Shown here: positions 18,153 through 25,691 of the stretch, piece after piece
How the letters are laid out: each line of letters begins with the position of its first letter
How positions within the stretch are numbered: the stretch's first letter is position 1
The notes under the pieces: generated by a model
The model's input: only the letters and a program-made list of their open reading frames with translations
Databases searched by the model: none
Told to the model about the DNA's origin: nothing
Assembly: GCA_963821345.1 (NCBI GenBank)
Contig: CAWGDM010000001.1
Location: forward strand, 124,001 to 188,000
Direction: 5' to 3'
DNA from: WHSW01 sp963821345
Lineage (GTDB): Bacteria; Actinomycetota; Thermoleophilia; Solirubrobacterales; 70-9
Length of the DNA stretch: 64,000 nt
Translations under genes and position numbers: made by a program

Positions 18153-19304
18153 TTGGCGATCGCCCGCCGCCGAGCGGTCGCGCTGGCGATCGTCGGCGGC
18201 GCGCTCGTGCTCGTCTGGCTGCTGTTTCTGCGCGGCGGCGACGAGTCCGAGAGCCCTGACCCGCTGGCCGTGCTCTCGCCCCAGACGGCGACCCAGGTCT
18301 CGGAGATGAGCGACGAGGAGCTCGCCGACCAGGTGCTGCTGCTCGGCTTCGAAGGCACCGACGACTCGGCCGAGTTCGTCGACCGGTTGCGAGAACACGC
18401 GTACGGCGGCGTGATCGTCAACCAGCCGAACTGGATCGACGCGGCCTCCGGCAGCGCTCTGGTCGCCGCGCTGCGCGACGCCGGCCGCGCCGGGGGTCAG
18501 ACGCCGCCACTGATCGTCGCCCAGCAGGAGGGCGGGCGTTACCGCGCCTTCGCCGATCTGCCGCCGGAGCTGACCGAGCTCGAGATCGGCGACGCGGGCT
18601 CGACCGACAAGGCGCGGGAATGGGCGCGCGACAGCGCCACCACGCTGCGCGCGGCGGGTTTCGACCTCGACCTGTTCCCGGTCGCCGACGTGGCGACGAT
18701 CGACAGCCCGCTCGGCGACCGTGCCTTCTCCGACGACGCCGCCGAGACCGCGGCGCTGACCGTCGCCGCGTTGCAGGGCTGCGCCGATGCCGGGCTGCTG
18801 TGCGCGGCGATGCACTTCCCCGGGCTCGGCGCCGCCTCCGAGGACACCGACCACGGACCGGCGACCGTCGGCCTGGACGCGGCGACCCTGGAGAGCCGCG
18901 ACCTGGTGCCCTTCCAGCAGGCATTCGCGGCCGGAATGCCGGCGGTCGTCGTATCGCTCGGCCTCTACGTCGCCTACGACCCGGTCACCCCGGGCGCCCT
19001 GGCCGAGCCGGTGATCGGCGAGCTGCTGCGCGACCAGCTCGACTTCCGCGGCCTGGCGATTACCGACGACCTCGGCGCCGGCGCAGTGCGCGCCAACACC
19101 CCGGTGCCGAGGGCCGCGGTGACCGCACTGGCGGCGGGCGCCGACCTGGTCCGGATCGATGAGCCGTCCGATCAGCAGGGGGTGGTGAAGGCGATCGTCG
19201 GCGCGGTCGAGGACGGGACCCTGCCGCGCGAGCGGCTGCAGCAGGCGGCCGGCCGGGTGCTCGACCTGAAGCGCTCCCGCGGCCTGGGCGCCGCCAATCC
19301 TTAG
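18153..19304 (+). CDS. Membrane-anchored glycoside hydrolase family 3 protein (NagZ-like)
   Basis: A 383-residue protein related to family 3 beta-N-acetylhexosaminidases, which act on peptidoglycan fragments. I place the start at TTG 18153, which puts the basic-hydrophobic anchor IARRRAVALAIVGGALVLVWLLF at the N-terminus behind GGGGA-like purines; no ATG/GTG fits better. The usual KHFPGHG motif is changed to MHFPGLG (M220, H221), yet the following SEDTDHG keeps the Asp/His dyad that serves as acid/base in NagZ. ITDDLGAGAV (D305/D306) holds the nucleophile. The Lys to Met change may alter sugar binding. It is divergent from lysC across 57 bases. Confidence 0.75.
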   Translation: MAIARRRAVALAIVGGALVLVWLLFLRGGDESESPDPLAVLSPQTATQVSEMSDEELADQVLLLGFEGTDDSAEFVDRLREHAYGGVIVNQPNWIDAASGSALVAALRDAGRAGGQTPPLIVAQQEGGRYRAFADLPPELTELEIGDAGSTDKAREWARDSATTLRAAGFDLDLFPVADVATIDSPLGDRAFSDDAAETAALTVAALQGCADAGLLCAAMHFPGLGAASEDTDHGPATVGLDAATLESRDLVPFQQAFAAGMPAVVVSLGLYVAYDPVTPGALAEPVIGELLRDQLDFRGLAITDDLGAGAVRANTPVPRAAVTALAAGADLVRIDEPSDQQGVVKAIVGAVEDGTLPRERLQQAAGRVLDLKRSRGLGAANP

Positions 19305-19358
19305 CCAATCGTTATCCCGGCGACAGGCCATGCCCCGGCGGCGCCCGTATCACCGGGC

Positions 19359-19904
19359 ATGAACATCCAACGCCACATAACCGCACTGTCCGCCGTCCCG
19401 CTCGCGATCGCCGTCGTGGCGCTCTCCGCCTGCGGCTCGGACAACTCCAACTCCAGCACCACCGCGGCCAGCACCGCTGGCGGCGGCGGCGAAACCGTCT
19501 CGGCGACCACCGTCAGCGGGACCAGCGACGTCCTCGTCGACTCGAACGGCCAGGCGCTCTACTCGCCGTCGCAGGAGGCGAACGGGATGATCCAGTGCGC
19601 CGGGTCCTGCGAGCAGATTTGGAAGCCGCTGACCGTCAACGGGACCCCGACCGCCTCCGACGTCGTCAGCGGCAAGCTGGGGACGGTCAAGCGTCCCGAC
19701 GGCAGCGAGCAGGTGACCCTGGACGGCGCCCCGCTGTACACGTTCGTCGAGGACTCGCCCGGTGAGACCACGGGCGACGGCGTCCAGGACTCGTTCGATG
19801 GCAACGACTTCACCTGGCACGTGATCACGGTCGGCGGCACGCCCGAGGGCGCCAGCCCGTCGACGACGACCACCAGCTCGTCGTCGGGCGGCTACAGCTA
19901 CTGA
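19359..19904 (+). CDS. Predicted lipoprotein, COG4315-like
   Basis: A 181-residue lipoprotein. The signal peptide ends in the lipobox LSAC (Cys about residue 26), followed by a Ser/Thr/Gly-rich linker. Two copies of a repeat follow. The first has DSNGQALYSPSQEANGMIQCAGSCEQIWKPL and the second has LDGAPLYTFVEDSPGETTGDGV, matching the secreted repeat with the Y-x-(F/Y)-x2-D motif of COG4315. The pair of Cys in QCAGSCEQIWKPL is conserved in that family. The tail is Ser/Thr-rich. Its function is not established. It converges with recR, the stops lying 6 bases apart. Confidence 0.8.
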   Translation: MNIQRHITALSAVPLAIAVVALSACGSDNSNSSTTAASTAGGGGETVSATTVSGTSDVLVDSNGQALYSPSQEANGMIQCAGSCEQIWKPLTVNGTPTASDVVSGKLGTVKRPDGSEQVTLDGAPLYTFVEDSPGETTGDGVQDSFDGNDFTWHVITVGGTPEGASPSTTTTSSSSGGYSY

Positions 19905-19910
19905 CGCCGC

Positions 19911-20510
19911 TCAGCCGACGGCGCTGCGGCCAGCGAGCGCGCGGCCGAGGGTGACCTCGTCCGCGTGCTCGAGGTCGGCGCCGACCGGCAGGCCGCTGGC
20001 CAGGCGGGTGATCGAGACCTTGCCGCGCAGCAGCTCGGCGACATGGTGGGCGGTGGCCTCGCCGGTGGTGGTCGGGTTGGTGGCCAGGACGACCTCGGCG
20101 ACGGGCTCCGTGGCGTCGTCGACCCGCGCCACCAGCTCGGCGATCCGCAGGTCGTCGGGATCGATCCCGTCGATCGGCGAGAGCGCCCCGCCGAGCACGT
20201 GGTAGAGGCCGCGGTACTCGTGGGTGCGCTCGATCGGGATCACGTCCGCGGGCTGCTCGACGACGCAGATCAGGGTGCGGTCGCGGCGGGTGTCCTCGCA
20301 GACCTCGCAGCGCGGTCCCTCGGCGAGGTTGAAGCAGACCTCGCACAGGCCGACCCGCTCCTTGACCTCGCGGATCGCGTCGGCGAGCGCGGCGGCGTCG
20401 GCGTCCTCGGAGCGCAGGATGTGAAAGGCGAGGCGCTGGGCGGTCCGCTGGCCGATCCCGGGCAGCTTCGCCAGCTCGGAGACCAGCCGGTTGATCGGCT
20501 GCGGGTACAC
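19911..20510 (-). CDS. recR: Recombination mediator protein RecR
   Basis: Works with RecO (and RecF) to load RecA on SSB-coated single-stranded DNA in gap repair. At 199 residues it is of normal size. The N-terminal helix-hairpin-helix is LAKLPGIGQRTAQRLAFHIL. The zinc finger is C-x2-C...C-x2-C (GLCEVCFNLAEGPRCEVC), and the Toprim domain begins at LICVVEQPADVIPIERTHEYRGLYHVLGG. The start is GTG 20510, 8 bases after the ybaB stop. Gene order dnaX-ybaB-recR is conserved in many bacteria, which supports all three calls. Confidence 0.95.
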   Translation of the reverse strand: MYPQPINRLVSELAKLPGIGQRTAQRLAFHILRSEDADAAALADAIREVKERVGLCEVCFNLAEGPRCEVCEDTRRDRTLICVVEQPADVIPIERTHEYRGLYHVLGGALSPIDGIDPDDLRIAELVARVDDATEPVAEVVLATNPTTTGEATAHHVAELLRGKVSITRLASGLPVGADLEHADEVTLGRALAGRSAVG

Positions 20511-20518
20511 GCCGCCGG

Positions 20519-20872
20519 CTACATCCCCGGCAGGCCGAGCCCGCCGCCGGGCCCGCCGAGCCCCGCGATCCCACCCATCTTCGAGGCGGCCAGTTCCTGG
20601 GCGGCGCGGATCGCCTCGTTGACCGCCGCCAGGACCATGTCCTGAAGCAGCTCGGGATCGTCCGGGTCGATCGCCTCGGGGTCGATGGTCAGCTCGAGCA
20701 GCCGCAGGTCGCCGCTCATCTTCGCCTTCACCATCCCGCCGCCGGCGCTGGCGTCGACGACCTCGTCCTTGAGCGTCTCCTGCGCCTTGGTCATCTCGGC
20801 CTGCATCTCCTGGACCTGCTTCATCATCGAGTTCAGGTCGAAACCCCCTGCGCCCTGTGGCAACCTGGTCAT
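20519..20872 (-). CDS. ybaB: YbaB/EbfC family nucleoid-associated protein
   Basis: A small DNA-binding protein of 117 residues that forms tweezer-like dimers. The long N-terminal helix is LNSMMKQVQEMQAEMTKAQETL, followed by the conserved strand set VVDASAGGGMVKAKMSGDLRLLELTIDPEAIDP and the helix LLQDMVLAAVNEAIRAAQEL. The C-terminal GGIAGLGGPGGGLGLPGM is a Gly-rich tail common in the family. The ATG at 20872 overlaps the dnaX stop by 4 bases (ATGA). The place between dnaX and recR is the usual one. Confidence 0.93.
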   Translation of the reverse strand: MTRLPQGAGGFDLNSMMKQVQEMQAEMTKAQETLKDEVVDASAGGGMVKAKMSGDLRLLELTIDPEAIDPDDPELLQDMVLAAVNEAIRAAQELAASKMGGIAGLGGPGGGLGLPGM

Positions 20873-22623
20873 CCTTCGGCCTCCTTGGCGTCGTCTTCGG
20901 GCACGTATTCCTCGGCATCGAACTCGGTCCGCATCAGCTCGACCAGCTCGTCCTCGCTCAGCTTGTGCTCCGCCTGCGGCTCGACCGCGTCCTCGGACTC
21001 GAGCAGCACGTAGACGGGTCGCAGGCGCTCGCCGACGATCGTCCGCACCGCCGCGGCGACCCGGTCCCTGGCGTCGCTGGCCTCGGCCTTGCGCTTGTTG
21101 AACGCCGCCGACGCGGGAAAGCCCACCTCGAGCACCGCCTCCTCCACGTTCACCCGCACCGGCCTCGCCGCGCTCAGCACCTGGCTCAACAGCCCCGACC
21201 CCGACTCCCTCACCTGCTCGATCACCGCCGGCCACAACCCCGCCAGCTTCTCCAAATCAAGCCCCTCCATGCTCACCGCTCCCCCGTCTCCATCAACAGG
21301 ATCAGGATCCGAAACCGCGTCGGGCTGGGTAGGGGGGTCCCCGTCCTGAGGCGCGGGCGGCGACGTCGGCGGGGAGAACGTGCGCGGCGCCGGCTTAGCG
21401 GTCTCATCGTCAGCCGACCCGGCGCCCTCCGGCGCCTTGTTCGACCCGCCGACGTCGCCGCCCCCACCCGCCCCGCGGCCACCAGCCTCGAGCCTCTCGA
21501 CCCGCTCCGCCAAGGCCTCCCGCGAAGCATCCAACTGCGGCCGCGCGCACCGCAACAACGCCAGCTCCACGGTCATCCGCGGCTCATCCCCCTCGCGCAC
21601 ATCCGCCAGCGCCTTCGACAGCGTGTCGACCGAGCGCGCCAGCCCGAGATCCGACATCGACGCCGCCTGGGTCCGCAGCCGCTCGGGCTCGGCGGCGGTG
21701 ACCGCGAACGAGTCCGGGGCCTCGCCGAGCGTCCGGATGACGATCAGCTGGCGCAGGTGGCCGAGCAGGTCGCGGGCGAACTGGCTCACGTCGCGACCCG
21801 AGTTGGCCAGGCGCTCGGAGACCTCGAGCGCCGCCCGTCCGTCGCCGGCGGCGATCGCGTCGGCGGCGGCAAGGATCAGGTCGGCCTCGGCGACCCCGAG
21901 GACGGCGAGCACGTCGTCGGTGCTGAGCTGCTTGCCGCCGTAGGAGACCAGCTGGTCGAGGGTGCCGAGCGCGTCGCGGAAGCTGCCCGATGCCGAGCGG
22001 GCGATCGCCCCGACCGCGCCGTCGGAGATCTCGATCCCCTCGGCCTCCGATACGCGACGCAGCACCTCGGCGATCTGCTGCAGCGAGGGCCGCTGGAAGT
22101 CGAACCGCTGGCAGCGATCGACGATCGTCGGCATCACCTTGTGGGGCTCGGTGGTGGCGAGAATGAAGGCGGTGTTCGGCGGCGGCTCCTCGAGCGTCTT
22201 CAGGAACGCGTTCCAGGCCTCGCGGGTGAGCATGTGCGCCTCGTCGAGGATGTAGATCTTCCAGTGGCCGCCGGTGGGCGCGTAGCCGACCCGGTCGCGG
22301 AGGTCGCGGATGTCGTCGACCGAGCGGTTCGAGGCGGCGTCCATCTCGGTCACGTCCAGCGAGGTGCCGGCGGCGATCGTCAGGCACGAATCGCACTCGC
22401 CGCACGGCTTCAGCGTCGGTCCCTGGACGCAGTTGAGCGAGCGGGCGAGGATCTTCGCCACCGAGGTCTTGCCGGTGCCGCGGGAGCCGACGAACAGGTA
22501 GGCGTGATGGACGCGGTCGCGTTCGACCGCGTTGGAAAGCGTTCGCACCACGTGCTCCTGGCCGACGACCTGGTCGAAGGCCTGAGGGCGGTGGCGGCGA
22601 TAGAGGGACGTCTCGCCGGTCAC
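20869..22623 (-). CDS. dnaX: DNA polymerase III subunit gamma/tau
   Basis: The clamp-loader ATPase of the replicative polymerase, 584 residues from GTG 22623 (SLYRRHRPQAFDQVVGQEHV is the standard start). Walker A is GSRGTGKT at residues 46-53. The zinc finger has C-x8-C-x2-C-x2-C (CVQGPTLKPCGECDSC), and YILDEAHML is the Walker B/DExH. The sensor 1 region is FILATTEPHKV, and SGSFRDALGTLDQL is sensor 2. Domain III runs to about residue 355, then an acidic Pro/Gly linker, then a tau-like C-terminal domain from about residue 455. No slippery A-rich site is visible, so a separate gamma form by frameshifting is not supported. It is divergent from the gene at 22693. Confidence 0.95.
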   Translation of the reverse strand: MTGETSLYRRHRPQAFDQVVGQEHVVRTLSNAVERDRVHHAYLFVGSRGTGKTSVAKILARSLNCVQGPTLKPCGECDSCLTIAAGTSLDVTEMDAASNRSVDDIRDLRDRVGYAPTGGHWKIYILDEAHMLTREAWNAFLKTLEEPPPNTAFILATTEPHKVMPTIVDRCQRFDFQRPSLQQIAEVLRRVSEAEGIEISDGAVGAIARSASGSFRDALGTLDQLVSYGGKQLSTDDVLAVLGVAEADLILAAADAIAAGDGRAALEVSERLANSGRDVSQFARDLLGHLRQLIVIRTLGEAPDSFAVTAAEPERLRTQAASMSDLGLARSVDTLSKALADVREGDEPRMTVELALLRCARPQLDASREALAERVERLEAGGRGAGGGGDVGGSNKAPEGAGSADDETAKPAPRTFSPPTSPPAPQDGDPPTQPDAVSDPDPVDGDGGAVSMEGLDLEKLAGLWPAVIEQVRESGSGLLSQVLSAARPVRVNVEEAVLEVGFPASAAFNKRKAEASDARDRVAAAVRTIVGERLRPVYVLLESEDAVEPQAEHKLSEDELVELMRTEFDAEEYVPEDDAKEAEG

Positions 22624-22692
22624 TTCGGGCGAGTCTACTGGCGCGCCAAGCGGCCGCCCGGAGGCGTTCGCGCGCTGTGCGAGACTGGCGAC

Positions 22693-22959
22693 GTGAGCAG
22701 CGAGGACATCCTCGACCACGGCCGGAGGATCGCCGAGCTGGAGCGCAAGGTGAGCGCGCTTTACCAGCGGATCGGCCAGGCCGAGGCCGGACACGGCTTC
22801 GGCTTCGACGCCGCGGAGCCGGCCTCGGTCTCCGCCGCCGCCGACCCGAGGCTGGCCGAGCTGGTCGCGTCGGGCAAGAAGATCGACGCGATCAAGCTCT
22901 ATCGCGAGCTCACCGGCGCCGGTCTGGCGGAGGCGAAGGACGCGATCGACCGGATGTGA
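22693..22959 (+). CDS. 88-residue protein with a ribosomal L7/L12 C-terminal-like motif
   Basis: The start is GTG 22693, 69 bases from the divergent dnaX start. The N-terminal half is a helix of coiled-coil type (DHGRRIAELERKVSALYQRIG), then a short linker. The C-terminal segment SGKKIDAIKLYRELTGAGLAEAKDAIDRM closely follows the L7/L12 C-terminal helices (VIKxVREITGLGLKEAKDLVE). It is too short to be L7/L12 itself, and the N-terminal stalk domain is absent. Such small proteins are frequent in Actinobacteria and their function is unknown. The same motif occurs in the last gene of the sdh operon. Confidence 0.75.
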   Translation: MSSEDILDHGRRIAELERKVSALYQRIGQAEAGHGFGFDAAEPASVSAAADPRLAELVASGKKIDAIKLYRELTGAGLAEAKDAIDRM

Positions 22960-22975
22960 TTAGCCGACCCGGCGA

Positions 22976-22999
22976 GGGTTAAGGGTTAAGGGCGGGGGG
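22976..22999 (+). other. Potential G-quadruplex, telomere-like repeat
   Basis: Four G-runs, GGG-TTAA-GGG-TTAA-GGG-C-GGGGGG, lie in the 81-base gap between the L7/L12-like gene and the secreted-protein gene at 23041. The short loops satisfy the usual quadruplex rule. It sits about 40 bases before the next ATG on the coding strand, so it could form in the leader of that mRNA. Function is not known. Confidence 0.45.
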
Positions 23000-23040
23000 C
23001 CGATCAAAGAACCACAAGCGACAGCCAGGGAGACGGGACG

Positions 23041-23415
23041 ATGAGGACCAACGCAAAGGCACGGGTCGCGTTCGTGAGAGCCGGGATGGTGCTGCTCTCG
23101 ATCGCGGCGCTCGGCCTGCTCGCCTCGCCGGCGAGCGGCGACGGCGGCGAGAAGTCGAAGATCACGATCAAGAAGCTGACCCCGCGAGGGGCCTCGGGCA
23201 AGGTGATCTCCAAGGCCCACAGCTGCGAGGGCGGCAAGAAGGTCAGCCTGTTCCGGTTCGACGACTACGTCTCGGTCAAGGTCGAGATCACGCACTCGAA
23301 CTCGAGCGGCGTGTGGAAGACGAAGAAGGACCTGAAGCCGGGCAAGTACTTCGCCAAGGTCGACGCCTCGGCCGGCTGCCGCTACGCGGTCTCGAAGTAC
23401 AAGAACCTGCGCTGA
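23041..23415 (+). CDS. Small secreted protein of unknown function
   Basis: A 124-residue protein with a ribosome binding site (GGGAGA) 6-9 bases before ATG 23041. Residues 1-33 are a signal peptide (VRAGMVLLSIAALGLLASPASG). The mature part is Lys-rich and beta-like: ITIKKLTPRGASGKVISKAHSCEGGKKVSLFRF, then SGVWKTKKDLKPGKYFAKVDASAGCRY, with two Cys that may form a disulfide. The pattern Cys, then VxL(F/Y)R, then a G-x-Y-x-A-x-V strand also occurs in the protein at 29276 and in the fragment at 11392, so this is a small local family. No catalytic residues are visible. Confidence 0.75.
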   Translation: MRTNAKARVAFVRAGMVLLSIAALGLLASPASGDGGEKSKITIKKLTPRGASGKVISKAHSCEGGKKVSLFRFDDYVSVKVEITHSNSSGVWKTKKDLKPGKYFAKVDASAGCRYAVSKYKNLR

Positions 23416-23428
23416 TCGCGGCGAAAAA

Positions 23429-23700
23429 TGACCGTGCGGGCCCGTCCTCGAGAGCGGTCACCAAGCGTGCCCGCCGTGGCTGGCTCGAGTCAGGCTGATC
23501 CGCGGCACTTGCCCGGCACCGCTTAAGGCTGCTTCCTTCCGGACCTGACCTGATTCGCGGACGCGCATCGCGCGGGACCTGACCGTCAACACCGCCCGCG
23601 GCGTACTGGCCTCGACGGCCACGACCCTCAGACGAGCTTTCGGCCCCGCTAGAGCGGATTGCGGGTACAGGGCACCGCTACTTCCCCGCCTAGCACGGTC
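23429..23700 (-). ncRNA. ffs: Large (Bacillus-type) signal recognition particle RNA
   Basis: The RNA of the signal recognition particle, binding Ffh for co-translational export. The diagnostic core GGTCAGGTCCGGAAGGAAGC is read on the minus strand around 23550-23531 and continues as AGCC. The 5' part (23700 downward) follows Bacillus scRNA closely: CCGTGCTAGGCGGGGA, then GTAGCGGTGCCCTGTACC, then CGCTCTAGCGGGGCCGAA. The ends pair: GACCGTGC at 23700-23693 with GCACGGTC at 23436-23429. This is the long form with an Alu domain, about 272 nt. TTTTT at 23428-23424 follows as a terminator tract. It lies upstream of dnaX on the same strand, as in Bacillus. Confidence 0.92.
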
Positions 23701-23706
23701 GCGGCC

Positions 23707-23712
23707 ATCGTA
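23707..23712 (-). promoter_or_regulatory. Probable -10 element of the SRP RNA promoter
   Basis: On the minus strand, TACGAT (23712-23707) fits the TAnnnT form and lies the right distance from the inferred RNA start at 23700. I see no good -35 hexamer at the matching distance. Confidence 0.35.
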
Positions 23713-23773
23713 CTGCGCCCGGGCTCTGGGTGCGCGCGCGATCCGGGCGACCCAGGCGTGGTTCAGCGGCGCC

Positions 23774-25549
23774 GTGGTTCAGGTGCGCGCCCAGCCTGCC
23801 GATATCACCTTCGTGAGCGAAGCAATTGCAACCCCCGGCCCGGTCAGGGCCGGGCTCGAACCGCCCAGCCCCAGCAGCGGACCTCAGGGCCGAATCGGCG
23901 ACGTGATCGTCGAGCTCGGCTTCGCCGATCGCGCCACGGTCGAGGACGCGTTGGCCCGCTCGCAGGGGGACGGGCGCTCGACCGGCCGGGTGCTGGTCGA
24001 GTCGGAGGTGATCGACTCGAGCCAGCTCGCGCGGGCCCTCGCGGCCCGCAACGGGTTCGCCTTCGTCGATCTGAGCCTGTTCGAGGTCGATAAGGGCGCC
24101 GCGGCCCTGCTCAACGGCGACGAGGCGCGCCGCTACGGCGTCGTCCCGATCGCGTTCCTCGAAGACGGCGCGCTGCTGACCGCGACCGCCGACCCCGCGA
24201 ACGTACTCGGGCTGGACAACCTCGCAGTCGGCACCGGCTACGAGGTTCGCCCGGCAATCTGCTCGCCCGAGGATCTCGAGGGACTGTTGCGCCAGCTCTC
24301 CCGGCTGAGCGACGCGGTGCAGGCGATCGACGAGATCGAGGAGGAGGATCAGTCGGCACCGGCGATCGAGTTGCACCAATCGGCCGAGGAGGCCCCCGTG
24401 GTCGCGCTCGTGCACTCGGTGATCGCCGACGCGGTCGCCCATGGCGCTTCCGACATCCACTGCGACCCCGGCCACGGCGACATGCGCATTCGACTGCGGA
24501 TCGACGGGGTCACGATCGACTCGACCACGGTCCCCGGCAAGCTCGTTCCCGGCTTCGTTTCCCGGATCAAGATCATGGCCGAGCTCGACATCGCCGAGCG
24601 CCGGCGTCCCCAGGACGGGCGCATCGGCCTCACCGTCGAGGGCCGTCGCGTCGACCTCCGCGTCGCCACGCTTCCGGTGATGCGCGGTGAGTCGGTGGTG
24701 ATGCGGATTCTCGACCGGGAGCGGGTGGTGACTCAGCTCGACGAGCTCGGGATGGGCGCCGACAACCGCGAGCTCGTTCGCGGTGCGGCCGAGCAGATCC
24801 ACGGCGCGGTGCTGGCCACCGGACCGACCGGTTCGGGCAAGACGACAACCCTGTATGCGCTCTTGAGCGAGGTCAACACGCCGGACCGAACCCTGATCAC
24901 GATCGAGGACCCGGTCGAGTACGAGCTCGACGGGGTCAAGCAGGTGCAGGTCAACAACCGGGCCGGCCTCAGCTTCGCGGCCGGGCTGCGGTCGATGGTG
25001 CGCTCCGACCCCGACGTGCTGATGGTCGGCGAGATTCGAGACCGCGAGACGGCGCAGATCGCGATCGAGTCGGCGCTCACCGGGCACCTGGTGCTCTCGA
25101 CCTTGCACACCAACGACGCGCCGATGGCGGCGGCGCGGCTGATCGACATGGGCATCGAGCCGTTTCTGGTCGCTTCGGGCATCGAGTGCATCGTCGCCCA
25201 GCGCCTGGCGCGGCGACTGTGCGACGCCTGCAAGCGCCCGCGGTCGGTCAGCGCCGCCGAACTCGAGCGCAGCGGCGTCGAGATCGAGGCGAGCGGCTCG
25301 TTTGACGCCTACGAACCGAACGGCTGCGTGCGCTGCGGCGGGAGCGGCTATCGCGGACGGATCGGGCTCTACGAGGTAATGGTGCTCTCGGATCGGATCC
25401 GGTCGCTGATCCTGCGCAAGGCCTCGGCCCAGGAGATCGCGGACGCGGCGCTCGACGACGGCATGCGTCGCCTGCGCGACGACGGGCTGGAGAAGGTCCG
25501 CGACGGGATCACCTCGATCCCCGAAGTGCTGCGCGTACTCGGCACCTAG
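23774..25549 (+). CDS. Type IV pilus / type II secretion assembly ATPase (PilB/GspE family)
   Basis: A cytoplasmic hexameric ATPase that powers pilus extension or pseudopilus assembly, 591 residues. An N-terminal MshEN-like domain (IGDVIVELGFADRATVEDALARSQ, then LARALAARNGFAFVDL) precedes the motor. Walker A is GPTGSGKTTTLY at residues 350-361, the Asp box is LITIEDPVEYELDGVKQVQVN, Walker B is DVLMVGEIRDRETA and the His box is LSTLHTNDAP. The zinc tetracysteine is C-x2-C...C-x2-C (LCDACKRP; GCVRCGGSGYRGR). The start may be GTG 23774 or GTG 23813; neither has a clear ribosome binding site. No pilC, pilin or pilT gene lies in the window, so its partners are elsewhere. Confidence 0.9.
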   Translation: MVQVRAQPADITFVSEAIATPGPVRAGLEPPSPSSGPQGRIGDVIVELGFADRATVEDALARSQGDGRSTGRVLVESEVIDSSQLARALAARNGFAFVDLSLFEVDKGAAALLNGDEARRYGVVPIAFLEDGALLTATADPANVLGLDNLAVGTGYEVRPAICSPEDLEGLLRQLSRLSDAVQAIDEIEEEDQSAPAIELHQSAEEAPVVALVHSVIADAVAHGASDIHCDPGHGDMRIRLRIDGVTIDSTTVPGKLVPGFVSRIKIMAELDIAERRRPQDGRIGLTVEGRRVDLRVATLPVMRGESVVMRILDRERVVTQLDELGMGADNRELVRGAAEQIHGAVLATGPTGSGKTTTLYALLSEVNTPDRTLITIEDPVEYELDGVKQVQVNNRAGLSFAAGLRSMVRSDPDVLMVGEIRDRETAQIAIESALTGHLVLSTLHTNDAPMAAARLIDMGIEPFLVASGIECIVAQRLARRLCDACKRPRSVSAAELERSGVEIEASGSFDAYEPNGCVRCGGSGYRGRIGLYEVMVLSDRIRSLILRKASAQEIADAALDDGMRRLRDDGLEKVRDGITSIPEVLRVLGT

Positions 25550-25691
25550 ACGCGATGGGGCCGCGCTCCGGCAAGAGCCGGGCGACGTCGATACCCTGCT
25601 GGCGGCCGACCGCAAGGGCAATCTGCACGCGCTCGCCCGCCGTGTGGGCGTCCACGGGCTTATCTTCGATTGCCAGTCTTGGTGGGCAGGG

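Noticed and set aside
18096..19331. A long N-terminal extension of aspartate kinase (open frame to 19331)
   Set aside because: The canonical start MAETVVMKFGGTSV is at 18095. The upstream part is the shadow of the GH3 gene.
20869..22623. Programmed frameshift in dnaX to give a gamma subunit
   Set aside because: There is no A-rich slippery site with a following stem at the place where E. coli-type shifts occur, so only the long form is supported.
25550..25691. A riboswitch (for example c-di-AMP) before the M15-like gene
   Set aside because: Cell-wall hydrolases of Actinobacteria sometimes have such leaders, but I could not find the conserved G-rich core in these 142 bases.
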